Origin: Treponema sp.
Lineage (GTDB): Bacteria > Spirochaetota > Spirochaetia > Treponematales > Treponemataceae
Length of the DNA: 28,810 nucleotides
Reading direction: 5' to 3'
NCBI GenBank assembly: GCA_018385415.1
Contig: JAHAZA010000005.1
Location: 1-28,810, forward strand
In this document: positions 6,226-13,575 of the stretch, piece by piece
How positions within the stretch are numbered: the first letter of the stretch is position 1
Layout: every line of letters starts with the position of its first letter
The notes under the pieces: generated by a model
The model's database searches: none
Seen by the model: only the letters and a program-made list of their open reading frames with translations
Told to the model about the DNA's origin: nothing
Made by a program: the position numbers and the translations under genes

Positions 6226-6235
6226 ACATGGAGGG
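6226..6235 (+). promoter_or_regulatory. Second flagellin ribosome site, near-consensus CsrA motif
   Basis: ACATGGAGGG matches ACANGGANGU at all fixed positions except the last base and contains the Shine-Dalgarno sequence GGAGG, 7 bases before the ATG. Binding by CsrA would block ribosome entry (inference). Confidence 0.5.
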
Positions 6236-6242
6236 CTCAAAT

Positions 6243-7097
6243 ATGATTATTAACCACAATATGAGTTCAATGTATGCAAACCGTACTCTTGGTATCTCTA
6301 ATGATGCTATCATGGGCAACATTGAAAAGCTTAGCTCAGGCGAAAGAATTAACCGCGCAGGCGATGACGCTTCAGGACTTGCAGTATCTGAAAAGATGCG
6401 CAGCCAGATCCGCGGTCTTAACCAGGCTAACAGAAATATCGAAAACGGTGTTTCTTTCATTCAGGCAACAGAAGGATATCTTCAGGAAACTACAGACATT
6501 CTTCAGCGTGTTCGTGAATTGGCTGTACAGTCAGCAAACGGTATTTACTCAGATGAAGACCGTATGCAGATTCAGGTAGAAGTATCACAGCTTGTATCTG
6601 AAGTTGACCGCATTGCTTCACAGGCACAGTTCAACGGAATGAATCTTCTTACTGGAGCATTTGCTTCAGAATCAGCTTCAGGACGTGTTATGCAGTTCCA
6701 GATTGGTGCTAACATGGACCAGAACGCTCGCGTATACATTGGAACTATGACTGCTCAGGCTCTTGGTCTCAAGGGTGCTCAGGGAACTGACGAGCAGATT
6801 GGAATTGCTACACCAGAAACTGCTAACATGGCTATCGGTACTATCGATAACGCACTTATGACTGTTTCAAAACAGCGTGCTGACCTCGGTGCTTACCAGA
6901 ACCGCTTTGAAATGGCATCTAATGGTGTTAATGTAGCTGCTGAAAATCTTCAGGCTGCAGAAAGCCAGATCCGTGATACAGATATGGCTAGCATGATGGT
7001 AGAGTATACAAAGAACCAGATCCTCACACAGTCTGGAACTGCAATGCTCGCTCAGGCTAACTCACAGAGTCAGAACGTTCTCGCTCTTTTGAGATAG
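6243..7097 (+). CDS. flaB: Flagellin FlaB, second periplasmic filament core protein
   Basis: This 284-residue protein is a paralogue of the gene upstream. It shares INHNMSSMYANRTLG, EKLSSGERINRAGDDASG, SDEDRMQIQVEVSQLVSEVDRIAS and GANMDQNARVYIGTM, and ends in LAQANSQSQNVLALLR. It differs mainly in the centre (ASESASGRVMQFQIG instead of a Trp-containing segment), which places it nearer to FlaB2/FlaB3-type proteins, tentatively. The start at 6243 follows GGAGGG by 7 bases and gives the standard flagellin N-terminus. Core flagellins of treponemes co-assemble in one periplasmic filament. No intact sigma-28 promoter is visible in front of it, only a copy with a damaged -10 (6100-6127), so it may depend on read-through from the first flagellin and on its structured leader. 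Confidence 0.96.
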   Translation: MIINHNMSSMYANRTLGISNDAIMGNIEKLSSGERINRAGDDASGLAVSEKMRSQIRGLNQANRNIENGVSFIQATEGYLQETTDILQRVRELAVQSANGIYSDEDRMQIQVEVSQLVSEVDRIASQAQFNGMNLLTGAFASESASGRVMQFQIGANMDQNARVYIGTMTAQALGLKGAQGTDEQIGIATPETANMAIGTIDNALMTVSKQRADLGAYQNRFEMASNGVNVAAENLQAAESQIRDTDMASMMVEYTKNQILTQSGTAMLAQANSQSQNVLALLR

Positions 7098-7184
7098 TTT
7101 ATTCCATAGGGTCGTAAGATTTAAGGATGTATAAAGTGTGTTCTTTTTAAGAGAATTCTGGATGTCTTCTTTTGACAGAACACG

Positions 7185-7222
7185 TGAAGAAAGAGAGGTG
7201 CGCCCCTCTCTTTCTTCAAATT
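7185..7222 (+). terminator. Strong hairpin after the second flagellin, probable terminator or attenuator
   Basis: TGAAGAAAGAGAGG (7185-7198) pairs perfectly with CCTCTCTTTCTTCA (7205-7218): 14 bp with a 6-base loop, followed by AATTTTC. The T run is weak, so it may reduce rather than stop transcription into flaG, whose ribosome site starts 8 bases later. Confidence 0.65.
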
Positions 7223-7238
7223 TTCAGGAGGAAAGCCT

Positions 7239-7616
7239 ATGAATACTATAAGTAACATAGGGGCTAATTTGGCCACGGACGGCCGCTATTACAACTCCAG
7301 TGCTGTTAAGGCAAGTCAAAACATTCAGGCTGTTAACCAGCATTTGAATATTGCAGATGGAGCCAGAGTTGTTGACAGTTTAGTTCAGAACAATGCACAG
7401 ATAAAAGCAGATGCTTATGAGCTTCAGAAATTATCTGATATGGTTATGGGACCTAAACTTCAATTTAATGTTAATGAAGAATTAGGATCAGTAATTGTTA
7501 AAGTTGTTGATCCAACTACTAACCAGGTCATTAAAGAAATACCATCACCTGATATTCAGCGATTAAAGATGAATATTAGAAGAGCTATTGGTGTTTTGTT
7601 CGACGAAATGATTTAA
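7239..7616 (+). CDS. flaG: FlaG family flagellar protein
   Basis: This 125-residue protein has a FlaG-type C-terminal domain: LQFNVNEELGSVIVKVVDPTTNQVIKEIPSP, with Asp/Pro turn and paired strands, then a helix RLKMNIRRAIGVLFDEMI (only short parts quoted). The N-terminal 60 residues are polar and probably unstructured. FlaG proteins are associated with filament length control in other bacteria; the spirochaete role is not established. AGGAGGA lies 8 bases before the ATG. It sits in the usual place between flagellin and fliD, 30 bases upstream of fliD, and is probably co-transcribed with it. Confidence 0.85.
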   Translation: MNTISNIGANLATDGRYYNSSAVKASQNIQAVNQHLNIADGARVVDSLVQNNAQIKADAYELQKLSDMVMGPKLQFNVNEELGSVIVKVVDPTTNQVIKEIPSPDIQRLKMNIRRAIGVLFDEMI

Positions 7617-7646
7617 TCTTGAGGAAATTTAGGGTGGCAGGATTAT

Positions 7647-9704
7647 ATGGCCGGACTTAGTATACCTGGGGTAAACGACAAATATAAATCTAACGAAATC
7701 GTTGAAGGTTTAATGAAGGTTGAGAGAATTCCTCTTACCCGCGAACAGAACCATCTCGAAGAAGTTAAAAAACAACAGGATGCATGGCGTACTGTTAATC
7801 ATAAAATGTCGCAGCTCCGTGACAGTGTAAAATCTCTCTACTCATTCGATAATCCGTTTAATAATAAACTTGCTTCATCAACGGAAGAATATGCTATTAC
7901 AGCAACAGCAGGTCGTGAAGCAGCTTATGAATCCTTTCAGATTGAAGTAATTCAACCTGCAACAGCAGATCGTTTCTTATCTGGGGAAATCGAAAAAAAT
8001 CAGAAAATTCCTGCCGGTACTTATACTTTTAAAACCGGTGATAAAACTATATCAATGAACTGGAAGGGCGGCAAAATCGAAGATTTTGTTACAAGCCTTA
8101 ATAAACGTGGAAAAGATGTTATAAAAGCAAGCCTTATTGGCATTAACAAGGGGAACAAAGCTCTCTTACTTGAATCATTAAAAACTGGTTCAGACTCACA
8201 TCTTGAGTTTAAGGATGCCGCCCTTACTCTTGCAATTGACACAAAAATGATTCAGAAGGTTGAAGGAGAAAAAGATATTTTTGGTTCTACCCTTTCTGAA
8301 ATCAAAGTTCCAGAAAATGTTTCTCCTCTTGAACAGGAAGGTATGCCTTTTATCACTTCATCTTTTGTTAAAATGACAGAAGATGGAATTTCAATCCCAC
8401 CTCGTGGTGGCTTTACAATCAATGTTCCAGGAAACATATCTAAGGACACAACTAAAACTTTAATCTTTACCGTAAAGGCAAAAGAAATTAATGACATTAC
8501 AGATGCTGCAAATTCAAAACCAACAGAACCTGATTTACCAGATCCAGGTAATGTCACATTCCAGAACATTACAATCGATAACAATCAGTCCTCCTATGAA
8601 TTACCAGGAACACAGGCTCCTAAAATTCCACTTGAATCAATCAGAACAGATTCTGTTCTCTTTGCCAGATTCGAAGATGGTACAGAGCGTGAATTAAAAA
8701 TAACAGATGCTTTTTCTGAAGGCGGTTCAACTGTAAAAGTAAATCTTTCAGATTATTCTGGCATTAAATCAATCGTTATGAGAAATGCAAACACTGGTAT
8801 TGAATATTCAGTTTCAAAAATCGAATCTGTGGATGAAAAAGCAAGCCTGGGCTACACTCCTGTTAATGCTGTAAGCAATGCAGGAGATGCCATTATTAAA
8901 TATGAAGGAATTACAATTACTCGTCCAGACAATAAAATTGACGATGTTATTCCACACATTACATTGAATGTTTCTCAAAAAACAGAAAGACCTGCGACAA
9001 TTAAAATAGAACCAGATACAGAAGCAGCTAAAGATGCCCTTATCAATTTTGTAGGCCGATATAATCAGATTATTGCTGAAATCAATATTCTTTCTCAGAA
9101 CAAACCAGAGCTTATTTCAGAGCTTGATTATTTAAGCCAGGATGAAGAAGATGCTTATAAAGAAAAGCTTGGACTTTTTTCTGGAGATTTTTCTTTAACT
9201 AATGCAAAATCCTCAATGCAGGATATTATCGGCGCAGTATATCAGGAAAGTGAATATTCAGAAATTACTATGCTCAGTCAGATAGGAATTTCTACCAACG
9301 CAACAAATTATTCAGGATATAATCCTACAAAAATGCGCGGTTATCTTGAAATCAATGAAAAAATCCTTGATGAAACTTTGAAAAATAATCTTGATTCCAT
9401 CAAAACTCTTTTTGGATATGATTCTGACGGTGATTTAATAATTGATTCAGGTATTGGAGTTCGGCTTGATAAACAGCTTACAGCTTATGTTCAGTCAGGA
9501 GGAATTCTGGCAAATAAAAATTCCACATTAGACAGACAGGTAAAAGCAAGCGAGCAGAAAATAGCAAGACTTGAAACTCAGCTTAATCAGAAAGAAGCAG
9601 AATTAAAAGCTAAGTACGGACAAATGGAAAGTACATTGAACAGCCTTGAGGGCCAGTCAAATTCCATCAACAACTTTACTCAGCAGCAGAATAGAAACAG
9701 ATAA
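7647..9704 (+). CDS. fliD: Flagellar filament cap protein FliD
   Basis: This 685-residue protein is the filament capping and flagellin-folding protein. The N-terminal domain begins AGLSIPGVNDKYKSNEIVEGLM, followed by PLTREQNHLEEVKKQQDAWR (FliD_N pattern: start region, then helical stretch). The C-terminal domain (from about residue 440) includes NFVGRYNQIIAEINIL, GDFSLTNAKSSMQDI, YLEINEKILDETLKNN and LDSIKTLFGYDSDGD. It ends in a coiled coil (about 630-675) and Asn/Gln-rich tail. The variable centre holds a Pro/Asp-rich linker near residues 285-300 and carries few conserved residues, as in other FliD. ATG at 7647 follows a modest GGTGGCAGGA site. It is translated just after flaG and followed 17 bases later by an unknown gene. 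Confidence 0.93.
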   Translation: MAGLSIPGVNDKYKSNEIVEGLMKVERIPLTREQNHLEEVKKQQDAWRTVNHKMSQLRDSVKSLYSFDNPFNNKLASSTEEYAITATAGREAAYESFQIEVIQPATADRFLSGEIEKNQKIPAGTYTFKTGDKTISMNWKGGKIEDFVTSLNKRGKDVIKASLIGINKGNKALLLESLKTGSDSHLEFKDAALTLAIDTKMIQKVEGEKDIFGSTLSEIKVPENVSPLEQEGMPFITSSFVKMTEDGISIPPRGGFTINVPGNISKDTTKTLIFTVKAKEINDITDAANSKPTEPDLPDPGNVTFQNITIDNNQSSYELPGTQAPKIPLESIRTDSVLFARFEDGTERELKITDAFSEGGSTVKVNLSDYSGIKSIVMRNANTGIEYSVSKIESVDEKASLGYTPVNAVSNAGDAIIKYEGITITRPDNKIDDVIPHITLNVSQKTERPATIKIEPDTEAAKDALINFVGRYNQIIAEINILSQNKPELISELDYLSQDEEDAYKEKLGLFSGDFSLTNAKSSMQDIIGAVYQESEYSEITMLSQIGISTNATNYSGYNPTKMRGYLEINEKILDETLKNNLDSIKTLFGYDSDGDLIIDSGIGVRLDKQLTAYVQSGGILANKNSTLDRQVKASEQKIARLETQLNQKEAELKAKYGQMESTLNSLEGQSNSINNFTQQQNRNR

Positions 9705-9721
9705 ATAACAAGGAATATATT

Positions 9722-10312
9722 ATGGACTTTTTTGTAAATGGTGAAAAACTTGACATTACTCTTCAGGGAGAAAAAACTATCGGTGATGTACTTCGTTCTT
9801 TTGAAGTAAGCTGTGAACAGAACAAGCTTGCTACTGTAAGTATTTCGGTTGATGGTATAAATATCAGTGCTGACCAGTTTGATGAAGTATTCAAGAATGA
9901 ACTGAAGGACAATACAAAAATTGAAGTAAATGTTATTTCTGAAGAAGCAATCAAAGAAAGTTTTAGAATGTCTGCAAAAGAAATTACAGATGTTATTGAA
10001 CTTTTAAAGAATGTTCCTGTAGAAATGCAGAGCGGTAAAGACGTTCATGCAAAACAGACAATCATAAAGCTTTCGGATGTTATGAATGCTTTCTGTAATA
10101 CAATTACCTGGTCAAGTCTTTTTCCAGAAACATTTGGTTCTATCAAAGTTGGTGAAAACTCTCTATCAGAGTTTCTTGCTGACCTTTCACCAATTTTAAA
10201 AGACTTTAGCGATGCTCTTGAAAATTCTGATTCTGTTTTAATCGGTGATCTTGCAGAATATGAAATCTGTCCTCGCCTTGAGTCACTTTCTCAAACCCTT
10301 GGGAGTTTTTAA
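9722..10312 (+). CDS. Unknown protein in the fliS position after fliD
   Basis: This encodes a 196-residue acidic cytoplasmic protein without signal, membrane segment or recognised family. Residues 1-75 look like a small beta-grasp fold: strand MDFFVNGEKLDITLQ, helix TIGDVLRSF, strands SISVDGINIS and TKIEVNVIS. Residues 80-196 are predicted mainly helical, with IKLSDVMNAFCNTIT and LADLSPILKDFSDALEN. AAGGA precedes the ATG by 8 bases. It lies 17 bases after fliD and 3 bases before the PilZ gene, so all three are one operon. In many bacteria the gene after fliD is fliS (flagellin chaperone); the helical half could play such a part here, but FliS sequence hallmarks are not seen. Function is therefore unassigned. 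Confidence 0.8.
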   Translation: MDFFVNGEKLDITLQGEKTIGDVLRSFEVSCEQNKLATVSISVDGINISADQFDEVFKNELKDNTKIEVNVISEEAIKESFRMSAKEITDVIELLKNVPVEMQSGKDVHAKQTIIKLSDVMNAFCNTITWSSLFPETFGSIKVGENSLSEFLADLSPILKDFSDALENSDSVLIGDLAEYEICPRLESLSQTLGSF

Positions 10313-10315
10313 TTT

Positions 10316-11401
10316 ATGAATATTGTTTCAGGATCACCATTAGATGCAAGACAAAATCCTCTTATTTATCTGGTAATTGTTGTTCTTGCACTTATTATTC
10401 TTGCTGTTTTAGGAATATTGATTGTTTCTAAAATCATTAAGAAAAAACATGAGAGTCCTGAATATATTCAACAGCAGAAAAAGAAACCTACTACACAGGC
10501 TCATGTAACTAAGCTTGCAAAAATTTTAGAGCTTTCCAAAGAAGAAGAGCTTTTACTGTGGAAAATCTGTCGTGACACACAAGCCACAAATATCCTGTAT
10601 TCTTACACAGAGGATGATTATGTTGATTCAATCTTTAAAAAGGAATTTCAGCATTTTGTTCGATCAAGAGCTAAAGATGAACTTTTATATAGTTTCTTTC
10701 AGCTTCGTTTCCATATTTATAAAGTTGTAAATTACTCCCGTTACATTACAAGTTCTCACAATATTCCTGACGGCACAGTACTTTCTTATCCAGCACCATC
10801 AGGTTTTCAATATCAGTTTACCCTTGTTAAAAACGAAGAAAATGGTCTCCTTTTAAAAGTCCCTGATACTATGGACGATAATTGCAATGATCGACCTGAA
10901 AAGCTTCAGAAGCTTGCAATGGTTTTCAGTCTTGCAAATGGTCAGCAGTATGCAATGCTGACTCGAGTCGTTCAGTTCCTGAATATGCCTAATGATGAAA
11001 AGCTGCTTCGTGTAACTCATTCAAATACTGTCTGTCCTCAGTCACGTCGTACTTCATTGCGTTTTCCAGTAAACAGAGACTGTTCTTTCTCTGCAGTTGA
11101 GGTAACAAAAAAATCTGACGGTAGTATATCGCTTAAACCAAAAGAAAACTGCTATGACGGAACAATCGTTGATCTTTCTGAAGGTGGATGTAAACTTTTT
11201 TCCACACTTCCAATTAAACAGAAACAATATATTTTTTTAAGATTTGAAATTTTAGGAAAAACAGAAGGTATCTTCGGCCAGATAGCAGATACACGCACTG
11301 ATTATGATTCGGGAATGTATGCAATCCACATTGCATTCAAGCAGGTTCCTTTGGCTATTAAAGTACGATTGCTATCTGACTTATATGACTACACAAAATA
11401 A
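10316..11401 (+). CDS. Membrane-anchored PilZ domain protein (probable c-di-GMP receptor)
   Basis: This 361-residue protein has one N-terminal transmembrane helix (about 15-40, LIYLVIVVLALIILAVLGIL) followed by a Lys-rich stretch (KIIKKK), which places the rest in the cytoplasm. Residues 60-150 form a helical domain (LAKILELSKEEELLLWKIC) without a known family. The C-terminal PilZ domain starts at about 243: RRTSLRFPV supplies the RxxxR motif and DLSEGG near 285 supplies D/NxSxxG, the two cyclic-di-GMP contacts. This layout recalls YcgR-like receptors that act on the motor, but the membrane anchor differs. Start at 10316 follows GGGAG by 10 bases. It is in the fliD operon, which suggests a motility role (inference). 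Confidence 0.85.
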   Translation: MNIVSGSPLDARQNPLIYLVIVVLALIILAVLGILIVSKIIKKKHESPEYIQQQKKKPTTQAHVTKLAKILELSKEEELLLWKICRDTQATNILYSYTEDDYVDSIFKKEFQHFVRSRAKDELLYSFFQLRFHIYKVVNYSRYITSSHNIPDGTVLSYPAPSGFQYQFTLVKNEENGLLLKVPDTMDDNCNDRPEKLQKLAMVFSLANGQQYAMLTRVVQFLNMPNDEKLLRVTHSNTVCPQSRRTSLRFPVNRDCSFSAVEVTKKSDGSISLKPKENCYDGTIVDLSEGGCKLFSTLPIKQKQYIFLRFEILGKTEGIFGQIADTRTDYDSGMYAIHIAFKQVPLAIKVRLLSDLYDYTK

Positions 11402-11420
11402 ATACAAATAGGTCAAATTC

Positions 11421-11449
11421 TTGACGATTTAAGGTTCATGGCTTATAAT
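11421..11449 (+). promoter_or_regulatory. Sigma-70-type promoter with an almost leaderless start
   Basis: TTGACG at 11421-11426, a 17-base spacer and a perfect TATAAT at 11444-11449. Transcription should start near 11456, only about 6 bases before the ATG at 11462, so the mRNA would lack room for a ribosome site. Confidence 0.75.
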
Positions 11450-11461
11450 TATTAAATATTT

Positions 11462-11725
11462 ATGAATATTTTAGAGCTTAAAAATGTTCAGCGCGAAGAA
11501 GGACAGATTTTTTATATAAGAAAATACACTGCCATCGCCGTTGTTGAACTTCCTACAGAAACAGTTGATACTCCAATTTTATTCAGCATCGAAACAGGTC
11601 CTTTTGGTGATAAAAAGCTTTCTGTAAAAATTATTGAAGCTCCAAATTATCCTATTCTTCCGATTATAACATCGCTTAAACCATATATTCTAAAAAACGA
11701 CAAAGAAGGTCGTTTACCAACATGA
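11462..11725 (+). CDS. Small protein of unknown function upstream of tsaE
   Basis: This encodes an 87-residue cytoplasmic protein, beta-rich by eye (FYIRKYTAIAVVELP, ILFSIETGPFGDKKLSVKII), with no cysteine, signal or membrane helix. Its stop overlaps the tsaE start (ATGA), indicating translational coupling, and the strong promoter just upstream serves both. No Shine-Dalgarno sequence is present. I do not recognise the family. The tight coupling suggests it is a real gene and perhaps linked to TsaE, but that is inference only. Confidence 0.7.
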   Translation: MNILELKNVQREEGQIFYIRKYTAIAVVELPTETVDTPILFSIETGPFGDKKLSVKIIEAPNYPILPIITSLKPYILKNDKEGRLPT

Positions 11726-12168
11726 AAAATTTAGTTTTACATACCTTCAACGCTGAAGAAACAATTGAACTTGGTCGCAAAATCGGTTCACTGCTTCATA
11801 AAGGCGATATTCTTGCCATGCAGGGAACATTAGCTAGCGGAAAAACAACAATTACAAAAGGGATTGCAGAAAGTCTTGGAGTTACTGATGTAATTACAAG
11901 TCCTACATTTTGTCTCATTTCTGAATACGAAGGAAAAATGCCACTTTACCATCTTGATGTTTACCGTCTTGAAGGTTCAGAAGATTTCATTAACCTTGGA
12001 ACAGATGATATGCTTTATGGAGACGGTGTTTCGGTAATTGAATGGAGTGAGAAAATAATGGACCAGCTTCCTAAAGATGTAATCACAATAAAACTTGAAC
12101 CAGAATGTGATGGCTCTACAAAACGTATTATAACTATCTCAAACTGGCCTTATGAAGAAATAAACTAA
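11722..12168 (+). CDS. tsaE: tRNA t6A biosynthesis ATPase TsaE
   Basis: This 148-residue protein is the ATPase that works with TsaB and TsaD to make N6-threonylcarbamoyladenosine at position 37 of ANN-decoding tRNAs. It carries a P-loop GTLASGKTTITKG at residues 34-46 (usually GDLGAGKTT; the first Gly and GKTT are kept), the family signature ITSPTFCLISEY, and LYHLDVYRLEGSEDF with the conserved HxDxYR. IEWSEKI near residue 110 is the typical C-terminal motif. Length is normal. It overlaps the preceding small gene by four bases and is followed after 19 bases by tsaB, its pathway partner. Confidence 0.93.
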   Translation: MKNLVLHTFNAEETIELGRKIGSLLHKGDILAMQGTLASGKTTITKGIAESLGVTDVITSPTFCLISEYEGKMPLYHLDVYRLEGSEDFINLGTDDMLYGDGVSVIEWSEKIMDQLPKDVITIKLEPECDGSTKRIITISNWPYEEIN

Positions 12169-12187
12169 TTTAAAAACAGGATCTACT

Positions 12188-12886
12188 ATGAAAGCTTTAG
12201 CAATTGACACTTCTCTTACACGGATTACAATCGCTGCAAAAAATGATGACAAGACAGCATATTTAACCTTAGACATTGGAATGAAGCAGTCAGAAAAACT
12301 CATTCCATCCTTTGAATATGTATTATCTCAAGTTGATTTAAAAACATCTGAACTTGACTACACTGTTTTATGTAAAGGACCTGGAAGTTTTACCGGCCTT
12401 AGACTTGCATTTTCTGCATTAAAAGCAATTGAACTTGCATACGACGTTCCTGTATATGGAGTTGGAACTTTAGACACATACAGCTATGCCTATTCGGATC
12501 TGGACATTCCTGTATTATGTGCAGTCGATGCAAAGAAAAACCGCTTCTATCTTAAAGCACAATATAAAGGTAATGTTTTAATTGATGATGGTGACTACCA
12601 GCTTGAAGATGCATGTAAAGGTATTTTAAAAATTGAAAGTGATCGTATTTTCGTTTGTGGAAGCGATGCAGCTCTTTTTATTGAACGTATTAAAGAACTT
12701 GTACCGGCAAAGAAATTCCTTTGTTTAAGAGGAACTCCAAATGAAACTGAAAACCTTTTTGCTATTGCAGAAGAAATGATGGATAAAAAAATACCGACCC
12801 TCAAGGATTTTGATGGACCGGTGTACATTCGTGCAAGTGAAGCAGAAGAAAATCTTACTGCCAGAAGTAATAACGCTTCAGAATAA
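12188..12886 (+). CDS. tsaB: tRNA t6A biosynthesis protein TsaB
   Basis: This 232-residue protein of the ASKHA fold forms a dimer with TsaD in the t6A pathway. It opens with ALAIDTSLTRITIAA and contains the diagnostic CKGPGSFTGLRLAFSALKA at about residue 62-80 and VPVYGVGTLDTY. The second half (AVDAKKNRFYLKAQYKG) matches the TsaB-specific lobe. Metal and ATP residues of the TsaD branch are absent, as expected for TsaB. It is co-transcribed with tsaE. Its stop lies four bases from the stop of the convergent csrA, with an AT-rich inverted repeat over both stops. tsaD is not in the window. Confidence 0.93.
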   Translation: MKALAIDTSLTRITIAAKNDDKTAYLTLDIGMKQSEKLIPSFEYVLSQVDLKTSELDYTVLCKGPGSFTGLRLAFSALKAIELAYDVPVYGVGTLDTYSYAYSDLDIPVLCAVDAKKNRFYLKAQYKGNVLIDDGDYQLEDACKGILKIESDRIFVCGSDAALFIERIKELVPAKKFLCLRGTPNETENLFAIAEEMMDKKIPTLKDFDGPVYIRASEAEENLTARSNNASE

Positions 12887-12900
12887 TTTTTTATTTTGAA
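12877..12900. terminator. AT-rich inverted repeat spanning two convergent stop codons
   Basis: TTCAGAATAA (12877-12886) and TTATTTTGAA (12891-12900) pair over 10 bp with one G-U and a TTTT loop. The stop codons of tsaB and csrA are both inside it. It may be a weak bidirectional terminator; there is no other candidate between the two operons. Confidence 0.35.
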
Positions 12901-13121
12901 AGCATCTTTGTAATTGCATCAATTCCTGATACATTAGGAATTTTTGACGCAGCTTTGTTTTCAGTCTGGATGGCATTAAAAACTTCCTGTCTGAAAACTT
13001 TAACATTTTTAGGCGCTTCTACACCAATTTTTACCTGATCACCACGGATTTCGATAATTGTAAGTGTAATATCGTCTCCAATCTTAATTTTTTCATCAAT
13101 CTTTCTTGAAAGAATCAGCAT
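12891..13121 (-). CDS. csrA: Translational regulator CsrA
   Basis: This 76-residue RNA-binding protein opens with the CsrA signature MLILSRKIDEKIKIG, followed by GDQVKIGVEAPKNVKVFRQEV, which includes the RNA-contacting N-terminal LIL(S/T)R strand and the conserved Arg of VxVxR. About 15 residues at the C-terminus (ASKIPNVSGIDAITKML) exceed the enteric length and resemble the extended CsrA of flagellated non-enteric bacteria that bind FliW. CsrA dimers bind GGA in hairpin loops and block translation. It overlaps fliW by 7 bases and is last in the flgN-csrA operon. Plausible targets in this window are the flagellin leaders. Confidence 0.95.
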   Translation of the reverse strand: MLILSRKIDEKIKIGDDITLTIIEIRGDQVKIGVEAPKNVKVFRQEVFNAIQTENKAASKIPNVSGIDAITKMLSK

Positions 13122-13564
13122 GAGCCACCCTCCCTTGATTTGAGAGCTTTAATAATGTCATGCTTAGTTGTCCATCTGTTTGAGTTGAGAATAACCTGTA
13201 AACATTCTTTTGTATTTTTATTTATAATAATTGGTCCCTGTAAATTTGCTGTTACAGGACCTTCCCCCTGAGGAATAGTTACGATAGACATAACAAAAAC
13301 ATCAGATGGGGATTTAATTCCTATTTTGGAAAGGCTCTTATCATCTACATCAAGCTCATAATCATTACAGATTAAAAACGGATCAACAACTAAAAAAGCC
13401 AGTTTCTGGTCTTCAATAGACTGCATCCACATAAATGGAGGATATTCAGAATCATAAATTGCATAGTTGTGGTAAAGTTCAAATCCGAATAATCCTTCAG
13501 GAAAATTCAAAATATGATCATTGTCTACTGAAACTGTTTTTCCAGCTCTTGTTTTAACATCCAT
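13115..13564 (-). CDS. fliW: Flagellar assembly factor FliW
   Basis: This 149-residue protein binds flagellin and CsrA. Features of the family are FPEGLFGFELYHNYAIYD near the N-terminus, PPFMWMQSIEDQKLAFLVVDP in the middle, and VTIPQGEGPVTANLQGPIIIN with the conserved NLxGPI(V/I)IN. When flagellin is exported FliW is freed and sequesters CsrA, which lets flagellin be translated (established in Bacillus and other bacteria). It overlaps csrA, which suggests balanced synthesis, and follows flgL after 11 bases. GGAAG is the probable ribosome site. The neighbourhood strongly supports the same partner-switch in this organism. Confidence 0.94.
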   Translation of the reverse strand: MDVKTRAGKTVSVDNDHILNFPEGLFGFELYHNYAIYDSEYPPFMWMQSIEDQKLAFLVVDPFLICNDYELDVDDKSLSKIGIKSPSDVFVMSIVTIPQGEGPVTANLQGPIIINKNTKECLQVILNSNRWTTKHDIIKALKSREGGSC

Positions 13565-13575
13565 GTTCTACTTCC

